A stretch of 64,000 bases of DNA, taken from Chaunax sp. Z400. Its lineage: Eukaryota; Chordata; Actinopteri; Lophiiformes; Chaunacidae. Shown one piece after another: positions 26,877-39,900 of this stretch. The position numbers and the translations under genes were made by a program. The notes under the pieces are model-generated. The model was given only the letters and a program-made list of their open reading frames with translations, ran no database searches and had not been told where the DNA came from. The stretch covers positions 21,978,810 to 22,042,809 of the forward strand of contig CM075187.1 of the NCBI GenBank assembly GCA_037577475.1, read 5' to 3'. Each line of letters starts with the position of its first letter. The stretch's first letter is position 1.

Positions 26877-28437
26877 ACCCATCTTTCAATCATCTATCTA
26901 TCAATCATCTATCTATCTATCTTTCAATCATCTATCTATCAATCATCTATCTATCAATCATCTATCTATCTATCTATCAATCATCTATCTATCTATCAAT
27001 CATCTATCTATCAATCATCTATCTATCAATCATCTATCTATCTATCTCTGTATCTATCTATCTATCTATCTTTCACTCATCTATCTATCTATCTATCTAT
27101 CTATCAAACATCTATCTATCTATCTATGTATCTATCTATCTAGTTGAATTTAACTATCTACAGTTGTATAGAGGACTTCAATTTCCAGTAGATTACAACG
27201 TTGTAAGGAGTCAATGAGAGATAAGGATGTCAAGGGTCAGGGAAAGGAAACATGATCTGAGGAAACATGAGGAAGACATTACCTGTCTCATATTGCATAT
27301 TCTTTCACTGTCAGGCCAGGAATCATTTTGCGTGTTCGTGTTAGTTTTAGGGTTTTGAAATGGCACACATCTCCAATTTAGACTGAAATGCTACATTTAC
27401 TCTCTGTCTCTATTAACGCTGTCATAGCCGTTTCACTTTCTGGATTTTACAAATAACACCCACAAAGATGACAGCTGGCAGGAAGCATGCTTCAGCGAAT
27501 ATGGGTTGTTAATACCAGCATTGATATTTCTGAACTGAAGTTTCTAACATGCAATATTTTCTACTGTTATTTTCTGAACTTTTCTAAAGCAAAAAGCCAC
27601 ATTTTCTGCCAGGAAATGCTTTTAACACATCTTTGTAGTGTTGGGGGTCACTAAAAACATACTGAAACTAAAATGATACTTTTCTGCAGCTTCCGAACCC
27701 TCTTAAATGAAATGGAAGCTCTGGCATACATTACTGCCTTTAACCTTGAATCATTCATTGAAGCAGAACATTTCCAAACCACACATCTTGATTAACAACA
27801 GCAAGAATCAAACTAGATGCCTGAGAAACATCTTAGAATCTTAAGATGTCTAACAGCTACACAAAGTATTCAAACCCATAACCCTCTCTTTTACCTTTTG
27901 ACTCCCAAAAATTAAAGTCTTCGTAAGTTGTGAACCCCCCAAAACAGATGGACATAGACGTCTGATACTAAATTACAATTAAAAACAAACAAACAAATAA
28001 AACATTTCCTGTCATGTAACTAAACACATAACCATTGACAAAGACTATCTGCAGGGAGTGATTGAATTGGTTATCAATACCAATGACTCGGATGTGTTGA
28101 TGATATGTTGTATTACATGATTTCATGCCAGTAGTTTACATCCTAGATTAGCTTAGAGGCTGGTTATATCTCTAATTTTACATAAAGAGGACATGTCTTT
28201 AAAATTAAACAAATGTTATATATAGAAAATGCTCTCTTAATATGCAATGACCCTTTAAGCGGGTCATGGCCCAGGACTCTGACCTCCATGTGTAAAGCTG
28301 TCCAGGTTGCCACCGCCAGCATTGCCACCACCACTGCTGCCGCCTGCCTGGGTGACTTTGATAATCTGCAGTCGGATCAGCTCGATCTTGGAGCGGCTAT
28401 CCTGAAGCATCTGCTGAGCTGTGGACAACATCTGATC
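13019..28437 (-). CDS. pkn3: Protein kinase N3-like kinase, N-terminus not found
   Basis: Minus-strand exons, 5' to 3': 28437-28284, 25955-25804, 25462-25249, 24146-24018, 22230-22121, 19779-19636, 17838-17763, 17586-17394, 17089-16960, 16366-16314, 16224-16167, 16071-15980, 15580-15404, 15054-14992, 14915-14839, 14575-14433, 14232-14125, 13674-13594, 13222-13019. All phases agree, giving 785 codons plus stop. The first exon ends an HR1 repeat (AQQMLQDSRSKIELIRLQI); the next two form another HR1 coiled coil. A C2-like domain follows (GKLEVRLLGCEDLL, RVVGRTNWAAV, RELEVG), then FLRAAQMNMNFATW and a Ser/Thr-rich linker. The kinase domain is complete: GRGHFGK glycine loop, AIKALKK lysine, YRDLKLDN, DFG, activation loop TSTFCGTPEF, APE, and an AGC tail ending FADFDFCALHG. 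PKNs are Rho-GTPase effectors acting on actin and adhesion. PKN3 is chosen over PKN1/2 from its set and zdhhc12 neighbours. The 14433 donor (GAG|GTTGTT) is weak. HR1a and the start codon were not found. Confidence 0.88.
16444..16474. repeat. (ATT)n microsatellite
   Basis: About ten ATT units in the pkn3 intron between exons 17089-16960 and 16366-16314. Seen directly. Confidence 0.9.
18201..19455 (-). mobile_element. 5'-truncated RTE/Rex3-like LINE with target duplication
   Basis: Minus-strand reading gives reverse transcriptase sequence: QFGFRPGRGT, CFVDLEKAYD, GLRQGCPLSPIL, FADDVVLFAP (the F-ADD catalytic box), then, after a frame break near 18700-18750, the C-terminal VERSQLRWFGHL-type segment (here IERSQLRWFGHLVRMPHGRL) and RPRGRPRTRW. 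The 3' end is a short ATGG tandem tail (18201-18213). CTTCTGGTCAAT flanks both ends (18189-18200 and 19456-19467), a perfect 12-bp target duplication. The 5' half, including the endonuclease, is absent, as is usual for LINE copies made by incomplete target-primed reverse transcription. The copy is broken and not expected to be active. It lies in a pkn3 intron. The clade is assigned from remembered family features. Confidence 0.85.
20592..20617. repeat. Short perfect hairpin
   Basis: AGTCTAACTGT, a CAAA loop and ACAGTTAGACT form an 11-bp perfect inverted repeat in a pkn3 intron, 144 bases from a longer one at 20761. Confidence 0.7.
20761..20802. repeat. Perfect 18-bp inverted repeat with 6-base loop
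   Basis: ACTTCAGTGTATTTCCAG, loop CATAAA, then the exact reverse complement CTGGAAATACACTGAAGT. Pairing is perfect over 18 bp and stops at both outer ends. It lies in the pkn3 intron between exons 22230-22121 and 19779-19636. It may be a fold-back made by replication template switching, or a short structured RNA; the stem is shorter than usual for a microRNA precursor. Confidence 0.85.
26097..27141. repeat. 1-kb TCTA/GATA tandem array
   Basis: Nearly pure TCTA tetranucleotide repeat in the pkn3 intron between exons 28437-28284 and 25955-25804. The left and middle parts are mainly perfect TCTA runs with occasional TCCA or TTTC variants. From about 26700 it changes to a mix in which a 15-base unit (AATCATCTATCTATC) recurs. 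The array reads as a long open frame of repeated Tyr-Leu-Ser-Ile only because the repeat lacks stop codons in that frame; it is not a gene. Confidence 0.97.
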
Positions 28438-30317
28438 CTAGATAACGACATCACATCAAGAGACAACAAGGCCAACTTCATCACCATGCTTATTCCCACA
28501 CGGGTCAGCTGGGATGGGGACACACTCATAAACAACACACTGACTGAATACAAGCATGACTTACCATAACAAGGAGCAGAAGATGGGGAAATTACCAACA
28601 GCAGAGCTGCACATGTAACTCATATCCATACAGGACAACAAAAAAAACACAAAGGACGTAAAGGAAAACGGAGGAGAACAACATTTTCAAGTCAGGTGTA
28701 TGTATGACAGTATGACTTTGCACTTTACTAACCTCAGGGTGAGGCTCTCACTTCTTGCTGAATAAGTACTAAATTGTCATCCTCTGTAGAGATGGAGGGT
28801 GGACCTCTCCGATTGTGTCCCTCCACCTTCAGTATCCTTGAAACACAAGCCCCTTGATGTTATGGTGCGTTCACACACACACACTCTGGCTGAGGGCTCT
28901 CCTGATGCGGCTCATACATCTTGAGACCATGATCACACAGCCTGTCCTCCTGCTTGTTTTTGCCTCCTGGCAGACTCCTCTGCAACATCCCCTTCCCTCT
29001 GCATCCTCACGGTCTGCTCTGTAACCAAATCCCTTTCTCTCTTCAGGTCTCTTTACGGAGGATTCTCATGCCAGCGCGGCTGCTGCTGCTAGTCTGACAG
29101 TGTTGATCGTCTGCTCTGGGCTCAGCATTGGCCGTTGCATGACCACATGCTCCTGTGCTGTCACCAACCAAAAGAGAAACACAGAGCTACTGCTTCTCTC
29201 TTCGGGACAAGGCAGAGATCAGCCTGCCAGTGTTTAGCAGATCTGTTTACCTGCTCTGACAAGAAGGGGGTGTGAGAGACATTAGTAGCCACACTGACAG
29301 TAGTCAACATACATGCAGGGGGTCAGAACTGAAGGAGCAGCTGCTGAACACGATCCTGGATATAGGCTACAGCTAGGCTTATGACAGCATCGAGAATTCC
29401 CGATGTGAATGATCTAGACACCTGCATGTACGTACACGCATACATGGCAGCTCCTGTCCTCCTCTCAGCTGTCTTGTTGTCCTGTCAAGTGAGGCGGACT
29501 CAAGGAGACAGGCAACTGGTTGAAAGGCATTAACATGAGCTACGTCTAGACATGACAGGACACAATTGAATAGTCTGTCAGTCCTCACCATAACCATGTC
29601 ATAATTAGGCCATTCACGTTACACGTCCACTAGCTTAAAGGTTTTCCTCGATAATGAGGAGACTGTACATCTATTATTGAGACTCGGCTTCGGTTATAGA
29701 CACAGTGAATGAGTTTGCAAGCTATTGACATAACCTAAAGTATCCACTTAATTTGACCTTTTATTGTCTAAAAAGAAAAACAATTTGCTCGGGACAAACG
29801 GTGCCTAGCGGGCTAATTAGCACAGACCACCAGAATGACGCTCCTGCTCAAATGATATTCAGCATCTTTTTTAAAGTGCGCAAGTGCGAATAGGTCCAAC
29901 GAAAGGTTTGGCCTGGTATGAGTAAATGTAATTTGTGGCCACAATTGAGTTTTAAATCTCTTCTTAGAAAAACAGATAACTAATAATTTGATGTTTCGTT
30001 CATTTGGGTGTAATTTTAAGAGAAAAGACAACAGTAAATCAGCAAATTAGAGTCGAGTAGTGAGACCTATTTTGAGAGGCGGAGCTCGTCTCTTCTCCAC
30101 TCGGTGAGGCGCGTTCGTAATGAAAGGAGCGCGTGAGCAGCGCTTGCTGTGACTTCCTCGCTCATCGGCAGCTACATTGTGTGCAAAGCAGCACGTTGTT
30201 GGCTTCTGCACGCTGAACTTTACGCTGAATTAACGTTCTCCTGTTCAAGGAGAAACTAGATTCAAAGCTATCAGCTTTTTTGTCAGACTCTTGTGAGTTA
30301 CCCCAGCTTGCGAAAAT
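28438..30317. other. Region between pkn3 and set
   Basis: This is where the 5' exons of pkn3 would be expected, but no frame on the minus strand resembles the first HR1 repeat or the start of HR1b. A stretch near 28760-28850 (minus) has an open frame and a good-looking donor (GAA|GTGAGA) but no recognisable PKN residues. The right end (about 30060-30317) is CG-richer and should contain the set promoter and 5' UTR. Confidence 0.45.
30060..30317 (+). promoter_or_regulatory. Probable set promoter and 5' UTR
   Basis: A local rise in CG content (GGCGGAGCTCGTCTC, GAGGCGCGTTCG, GGAGCGCGTGAGCAGCGC) directly upstream of the set start codon in otherwise AT-rich DNA. It looks like a CpG-type housekeeping promoter. 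No TATA box or transcription start can be fixed from sequence alone. Confidence 0.45.
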
Positions 30318-33533
<3,216 letters not shown>

Positions 33534-34131
33534 AATGACATCTACCCAGACCCTCAACCTTCTATTCCCTGTTTGGTTTTTCCACTCACATTCAGGAGCA
33601 AAGGTTTTAATTTTTTTTATCAGTGTGCTTCATTTTCCATTCTGAGGCCTGTTCACCTGTTGGTGCCATCTTGTGTTCTCCTTTGACTCATCTTAAGCCA
33701 ATGGCACTTTTTCCTGAATTGTGAGTACCATCCCCAAAGTAATCTCAAAAATAATAAAAAAGTATAAAAAATAATATCAGCACGGCATCCTGAGTAGAAT
33801 TTGAAGACAATTCACACAGAATTCCTCCTGTTAAAGGTTATGTGGTAAATTGACTAAGGCCATGGTGTAGTGACCAGCTAGTTTACCTCAATATCTTCAC
33901 CATATATTTTTTTTGTTACCAGTGAGGGTGTTGATCTCTTGCGTAAACTTATTTTTTTCCCCTATGTGGTTAACGAGTACCAGCTCATTCCTTTGACTTG
34001 TAATGTTTAGGGGCAGGGGCAGGAGTATGTTGGTTATTGGGGAGAGTGGTTATTTTGACACCATTTCTATGGGACTTTTTTTTTCATTGTATTGTTTTAC
34101 AGATATCCATGAGATTTGAAATGACATTTTT

Positions 34132-34137
34132 AATAAA
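34132..34137 (+). promoter_or_regulatory. Proximal set poly(A) signal
   Basis: AATAAA about 600 bases after the set stop codon, followed by an A run near 34148. Role inferred from position and sequence. Confidence 0.6.
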
Positions 34138-34296
34138 GAACAAAATGGAAAAAAAAACTTGTAAATTTTGACCCCCACTGCATCATGGGTAAAACAAACT
34201 TGTTATCTCAGAATTACCATTTAATCACAATTTCTTTTTGCGCTGGGGGGAGAGAACTGTTTCAAATTTGAGGTGTACAACTTGCTTTGTTACAAT

Positions 34297-34302
34297 AATA
34301 AA
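34297..34302 (+). promoter_or_regulatory. Distal set poly(A) signal
   Basis: AATAAA about 760 bases after the set stop, followed by the GT-rich stretch TGTGTTTACATGTGTGGG, which resembles a downstream cleavage element. Confidence 0.6.
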
Positions 34303-34348
34303 ACAATGTGTTTACATGTGTGGGAGTTTTCAAGTGGGTGCATAGACA

Positions 34349-34354
34349 TTTATT
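34349..34354 (-). promoter_or_regulatory. Poly(A) signal of the CULT gene
   Basis: TTTATT on the plus strand is AATAAA on the minus strand, 57 bases beyond the stop codon of the cereblon-like gene. It faces the distal set signal only 47 bases away. Confidence 0.55.
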
Positions 34355-34410
34355 TTAAAATAGATTTTTGCAGCAGCAAAGGCAACAGGGATAATTGTAC
34401 AGTCAGTCTA

Positions 34411-35807
34411 TTAGCTCACAAAGGATTTTGGAGTCATTAGCAGACTTGAAGCAAAGTCCTCTGTTAAAAGACGATTGGTGATTAAAGCCAAGAAGGTATG
34501 GTCGGACTCCTCAAACTTGGGTTTTGTGATCATGTCTGGCCAGACACTGGGCTGAAAGGCCCAACCTGGAGAGAGAAAAAACAACTGTTACCTGAAACTT
34601 GAATAGTTACTTGTTTGGGTATTTATAATGCGACACTACACTTGATTTCATATTCTCTAAAATGGCACATTAATTCAAACAAGTGGAAAGTTTGCCAGTA
34701 TAGGATGAGATGAATATGAAAGTCATTATCCTACATCTTGCTCAATTTGTGTTTCTTTTATTAAGATTTTAACTGTTTTCACTTCCAAATGAGAAGCCAA
34801 GCTTTAAACACAAGCATTTGTTGCCAGGGGTATTTTACTTAAATTGTACTTTGACTTAAAATTGAGTTATTGCTCTATAATATTTGATAAATTCTGACGG
34901 TGCCAATGACCTTAGTTAAAACATTTCTCTAAAGTTACTTAAGTCTTCAAAACTTAAAGAATTGTTTAATTTTGACATCCTGATACGATTTTTGTATCAC
35001 AATCGAGAGAGCAAGTCTTAAAACTTGTAACATTCTTTGTTAATGTTTGAGTAACCTTTTTTGCGTATTTTGACTTATAAAATGGTCATTATGACACAGA
35101 ATTTATGGCGTAATGTACATTTCAGGATTTAATATATTCTATGTTTATTAGTAAAACCATCTCACGCTTTGACATTGGAATGAAAATTGCTTTAAGTGTC
35201 CAGTCGAGCGTCTGAGAGATGCATCAAGAAACAAGGTGTAATTCTTGGAGGTAAGGAGATGTCCATCTCTTCACAGGAGACGAGGTAACTTCTCCCAGAA
35301 TATACTAATTGGTTTTAAACTGAAGGTTTGAACATTCAGGCCCACTGCTGGTTTGTACCCACCTAAATGAGTTCTACACCGAGGACAGGTGGCCACCGTC
35401 CATGAGAACCCCGGGAACCAGGAGAAGTGTTTGTCAGCCGGCCAGTGCTGGGCAACGTCAGCCTTTCTGAACGTAATCACCTCAAACTTGTGTCCCTGGG
35501 GATTTTCGAAGAGCTGAACGTTAACCCTTCGTCCACCGATCAACGTGTCGTTGCGGCTGGACAGCGCCAGTCGACTCGGGACGAAATGAATGTCCGTCCC
35601 GTACGCCAACTCATGTCCGCATGACCTGCACAGTATCAGGGTGGCGGTGCTGGTTCCCCCCTCCTCCACGGCGACACATGCCTCACTGGGCTGGTACACA
35701 GTGGGATAAAATAGGGGTACAAAGTAAATGAAAAGCATTATTAACCTCTCCAGCTGCTTTGCTAGCAGTACCAGGCTCCTTTTGTATACCATTGCTTCCT
35801 CGCACAC
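34411..35807 (-). CDS. Small stand-alone CULT-domain (cereblon-like) protein
   Basis: Two minus-strand exons, 35807-35363 and 34565-34411, joined in phase (CATTTAG|GT...AG|GTTGGG), give 199 residues, or 194 from the second ATG at 35792. CULT is the C-terminal domain of cereblon that binds zinc and, in cereblon, thalidomide-type ligands and cyclised C-terminal imides. Zinc ligands are CRSC and CPRC. The pocket tryptophans are all present: HFSWFPGFSWTVATCPRC supplies two and the HLGWAF at the exon junction the third. The cereblon Lon-like and DDB1-binding parts are missing, so it should not act as a CRL4 adaptor by itself. The N-terminus has basic residues (YKRSLVLLAKQLER), then a hydrophobic run (LIMLFIYFVPLFY), consistent with a signal peptide or anchor. 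Secreted CULT proteins are known in eukaryotes; function is unknown. It diverges from odf2 (1.1 kb) and converges on set. Confidence 0.85.
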
Positions 35808-36933
35808 CCATCAAACTAGCTAGCTGAAACTCCTAGCAGCACCACTTTTATAGCGAAGGCGGTGCATCGAGCGAACATTGATGTGTCGATTGTTTTGCAG
35901 TCTAAAGTACATCAAATTCATCGCTTTTTATGTTAATTCGGCAACAAATACACATTGTGATTAGTGAACTTAAAAAGAAACTGGCTAGTAATGTGGCGTG
36001 ATGGCATTTGCCCATACTTCAGGTTCGGAAGTTATACGGGAGAAACAGGAAATGCAGTCATCTTAACTATTTCCTACTGCGCACATTCCACCCTAAAGCA
36101 TGCTTACAATCCCACACCACATGCACAACTATTCAAATTTTTGCTTTGGCTAATGTTATAGCGGGGAAACGATTTCACTAACTAAGCTATACCTGTATGG
36201 TTCGTGTATCGTTTGGTATTTCGATTTTCATTTCAGAAATGATCGAAAAACGAGTGGTTATTAGACATACAAAAGCCAGAATTGAAATACAGGGCGCTTT
36301 CATTTTCGTAGCCAAAAAAGCGAGGAGTGAAATAAATAAAAGGATTTGATTTTCAATTTCTGTTTTGAAAAAAAAAGAATAAAATCACTAGAAAACAAAC
36401 AAAAAATGATCTGTTTTCGTTTTCAAATACCGGATGCCGTCATCTGGCTACAAAACAAGAGCGCCAAAAGTAAATGGGGGTGGCGGTGTGCCAGAGTTGC
36501 TTTATGAATGAAATGAATTATTTCTGCATAGAAGAATGTTCAGTGTTCACATGACTGGAATATTCAGTGTTCTCCTTTTTTATTTTTTATTTTTTATTTT
36601 TTTTATTCATTTTTTTATTTATTTTTTTTAAATTCAGTGTTCTCATGCTAGTATGTTTGTTAAAATAGCACCCACTACTTCCTATGGTTACCACGGGCAA
36701 CGCATATGGAACATTCCCTCCACCAATCACAGAAGGAGATACTGCAAACGAGCCAATCAGCGGGGCGCGTTTGTCCATACTGAAAATCGTCTGCTCCACA
36801 GACACAAGTCGAGATTTGTCTTGGAAAACGAGACTTCCCTCGTTATAATGAAATACTGCTTTTTGATATACGTTTTTTGGGGTCTTTGTTGATCCTTATC
36901 GCCGAGTGGATGTCTTTGTAACGTCTCGATAGA
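35808..36933. other. Divergent intergenic region CULT gene/odf2
   Basis: The 1.1 kb between two genes transcribed away from each other, so it probably holds both promoters. It contains a low-complexity T-rich run (36578-36630) and a CG-containing stretch near 36750-36960. No coding frame is convincing. Confidence 0.5.
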
Positions 36934-39900
36934 ATGAAAACCCGGGATTCGCCGCCGCCAGTTCATGTACATGTACCTGAGACCACTCCGGTACATGTAC
37001 ATATGAGGAGGAGTCCCAGCAAGACCCCACAGGTTTTTAAACTACTAATTACTCTACAAAACTGAAAATGCAGTTTGAAGTTTAAATATACGTCTACATT
37101 TTCCAAATATGTAGTCCATACTTTTGTGTTGAAGCTAAAGTGTGAAAATCATCACATGCACTAATTTGTTTGCTTTTATTCAGGACCTTGTATCTTTTCT
37201 CGTTGTATGTGAAATTCTTGCTTCCTCCCCCCCTGCAGAATAGGACAGACGATGCTCATCAGATGGGAAATGGAGGGAGGCCAAAAGTGCGGACACCATG
37301 GATTCCTCCAGGAAGACTGTCCTGCCGAAGAGATATAGACTCATACAAGCATCAGGTCTCATTATATCCCTCTGCTGCAATGCTTTCAACCAGAACTGAA
37401 AAATATGACAGCAAATGAATACAACTGAGAATATAAGGGGTTCATATGGCAGAGATTTGCTCCCCTAAAAGGAAATACAAGTTTACACTGAGCCCTTAAT
37501 TTGGTCAAACAAGGATTACAAATAAAAATGAATATAAACTGTGTTGCAGTGCTTTAGCAGAGTGCACCTCTGATACTGCAAGAGAATTGTATAATTTTGC
37601 AATTAATAAGCTCATATATATGTGCCAAACATATAAATGTAGGTGGGCATCACTGAATATTTAGATACTTCAACATCTATTTCTTTAAGATAGTTCATTT
37701 GCAGAATACAGTACAGATTTATTGCATAGCCCTGGTGTGCCTTTTGGGGTCAGAATTCAATTTGAAACTTTTGTGGATCGAGTGTGTGTTCAGTGAACAT
37801 GAGTCTTGTTTTTGTCTTATCAGAGGAGCAGAGTACAGCATCATTCAGATGGTGGAATCAGACATCAGCATGATGCAGAGGCGCATGAAGACGAGCTGGC
37901 TGCAGTATCCAAAAATCTCAGTGTCCTACTCCAAAAGTGAGAAAATAATTGCTGTTTCAAGAATTAAGAGCTTCTTCAGCAGCTGTAAAATTACATGGCT
38001 TTGTGCAGAAAGATACTGTAAGATTTTGTAAAATGAACAAGTTATAGTACATAGTGCATGTTAGTTTTCTCCTCAGCAAAGGGTGTTAAGAGTAGCACAT
38101 AAAACCTTTCAGTGAAATAGACAGAGGAGTGTTTTTGCACTGTGATAAAATACACTGGTAAGACGCTGCTGTGGCAAAGACAACCAGATTTTTCTCAGAG
38201 TAGCAACTACCATCAAGACAGGACAGAAGTGTGAGTTTAGTAACTCATTTAGTCTATAACGGGTACATGAAGGCTGATAGACACAGTGCTTAGGCTGCCA
38301 GCCTGACTGGATCACCAGTCAGCCTTCAGGTTGAGGTTTATTTTTTTATTTTTTAGATACTGTATTCAACCCACAGGGGAATTCTTTCTCTGCATTTGAC
38401 CCATCCCTGAGGAGCAGTGGGCTGCCACTACATCACAGCGCCCAGGGAGCAAATGGGGTTCAGTATCTTTGCTCAAGGATACTTCGACTTGTAGACTTGC
38501 AGAGGCTGGGGATCAAACCACCCACCTTTTGTTCCATGAACGACCGCTCTACCTCCTGAGCCATTATTATTCGACCAATCTAAACACCAATTGTGTCATT
38601 TTATAGCCATGACATTGCACGATCAACATTTACATCATAAAGAAACATTTAAGCAGTAAACTTGTCTACTGCCAGTTTAAATCTACCAAATAACCAGAAA
38701 AAATACAGACCTATGACATATATATCCCATGTGTATACACATTATTTCAGTTCCATTTTTTTCCCTCTTGCTCTCAGGTCGGAGTCTAGGGGTCAACACA
38801 GAGACACAGACGTGCTCCTGAGGGCTCTTGTAGAGGCAGAAATCGATGGCGTAGCAATAGCTAATCAGTTGGCAGCTCTGAAGGAAACTGCGGACGGCCT
38901 CACTAAGGTAATGATTATTTTGAGCACACCGTCGGTCAACAGGATAAGATAGATGAAGGAGGACTTGTGTTGCTGTGCATCACATCTTTTTATTCTATCA
39001 TATATTTAGGACAAGCGGCTATCAAAATTTCACGTGACCTCGCTGGGACGACAGCAGGAGTTGTTGTTAGAGAAGATAGAGGTGTTCAGCCACACGAATG
39101 ACAGCCTTCGAGAGCTCCTTAGAGAGTGGAGTGAATATGAGGTACAAGACACAGAAGGACACTTCCAGAGAGCAAATTTCGACATGCAGCGATTCTCCTC
39201 TGACTGTCATTTGCACGTTGTGTTGTTGAATCCACAGAGAGAATCGTTGATGTGGTCAAACCAGAAGGATGCCCTGCAGAAGAGAATGGCCGACAGTGAA
39301 GCAGAGAACATTGTGAGTAACTTTCACCTGGTCACCTGCGGCGCTACTTCATTATCGCCAATCACTAAACATCTGAGATTTTTCTTGTTTCTCTGCTCCT
39401 CTTGCAGCGACTTTTGGCCAAACTCACCAACAGGGAGAAAGAGTCGTCTAAGCTCGCTGAGCATTTGGATTTTGAAAAAGTATGAACCACTACACTGGTT
39501 TACCTAGGTGAAAAGTTTCTGTCATAGCTAGGTAGAAAAAAGTTAGTGTCTTATCACACAGCCATATGCATATAAAAGGTTTTCACAAACAGAAACTCTC
39601 CACCCTCTGCCTCCCTCCATCATGGCAGGACAAAGCAAAGACGGCGGAGGAACTGTTAAGGATCTTGCAGTCAACTCGCAATCATCTGGAGTCTGAGCTG
39701 AACAGAACAGAAGCAGAAAAGTCCCGCCTGGCTGCTCAGATTCAGGTCTGTGGACATAAAATACAATAGGACTAACACACATACTTAAACTGTCAGATTT
39801 GGACAAGTTATATTAATCCAACACTCACTGATGGTGAAATGAGTGCAACTGTTGTTATTAGAAGGAAACAAATATTGTTCTTTGACAAGTTAGTGTTACA

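Larger units (their letters stand above)
33534..34410. other. Converging 3' UTRs of set and the CULT gene
   Basis: Non-coding. It contains the set 3' UTR with two plus-strand AATAAA signals and, facing it, a minus-strand AATAAA for the cereblon-like gene. No mobile element is evident. Confidence 0.6.

Noticed and set aside
26690..27060. Regular direct repeats resembling a CRISPR array
   Set aside because: The unit is a variant of the TCTA microsatellite, spacers are not unique, and the genome is eukaryotic.
26106..27143. A 345-codon open frame of repeated Tyr-Leu-Ser-Ile
   Set aside because: It is the translation of the TCTA array; no stop occurs because of the repeat itself. It lies in a pkn3 intron.
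28213..28569. A 118-codon plus-strand open frame
   Set aside because: It is antisense to the pkn3 HR1 exon 28437-28284, which has splice sites and homology on the minus strand.
28740..28860. A possible pkn3 upstream exon on the minus strand with a good donor
   Set aside because: The frame (VSRILKVEGHNRRGPP and following) shows no HR1 residues and I could not find a matching acceptor or phase.
38480..38566. A possible tRNA gene (A and B boxes)
   Set aside because: The head is degenerate, lacks a foldable cloverleaf by eye and continues into a SINE body; the same holds for 44300-44357 and 58540-58625.
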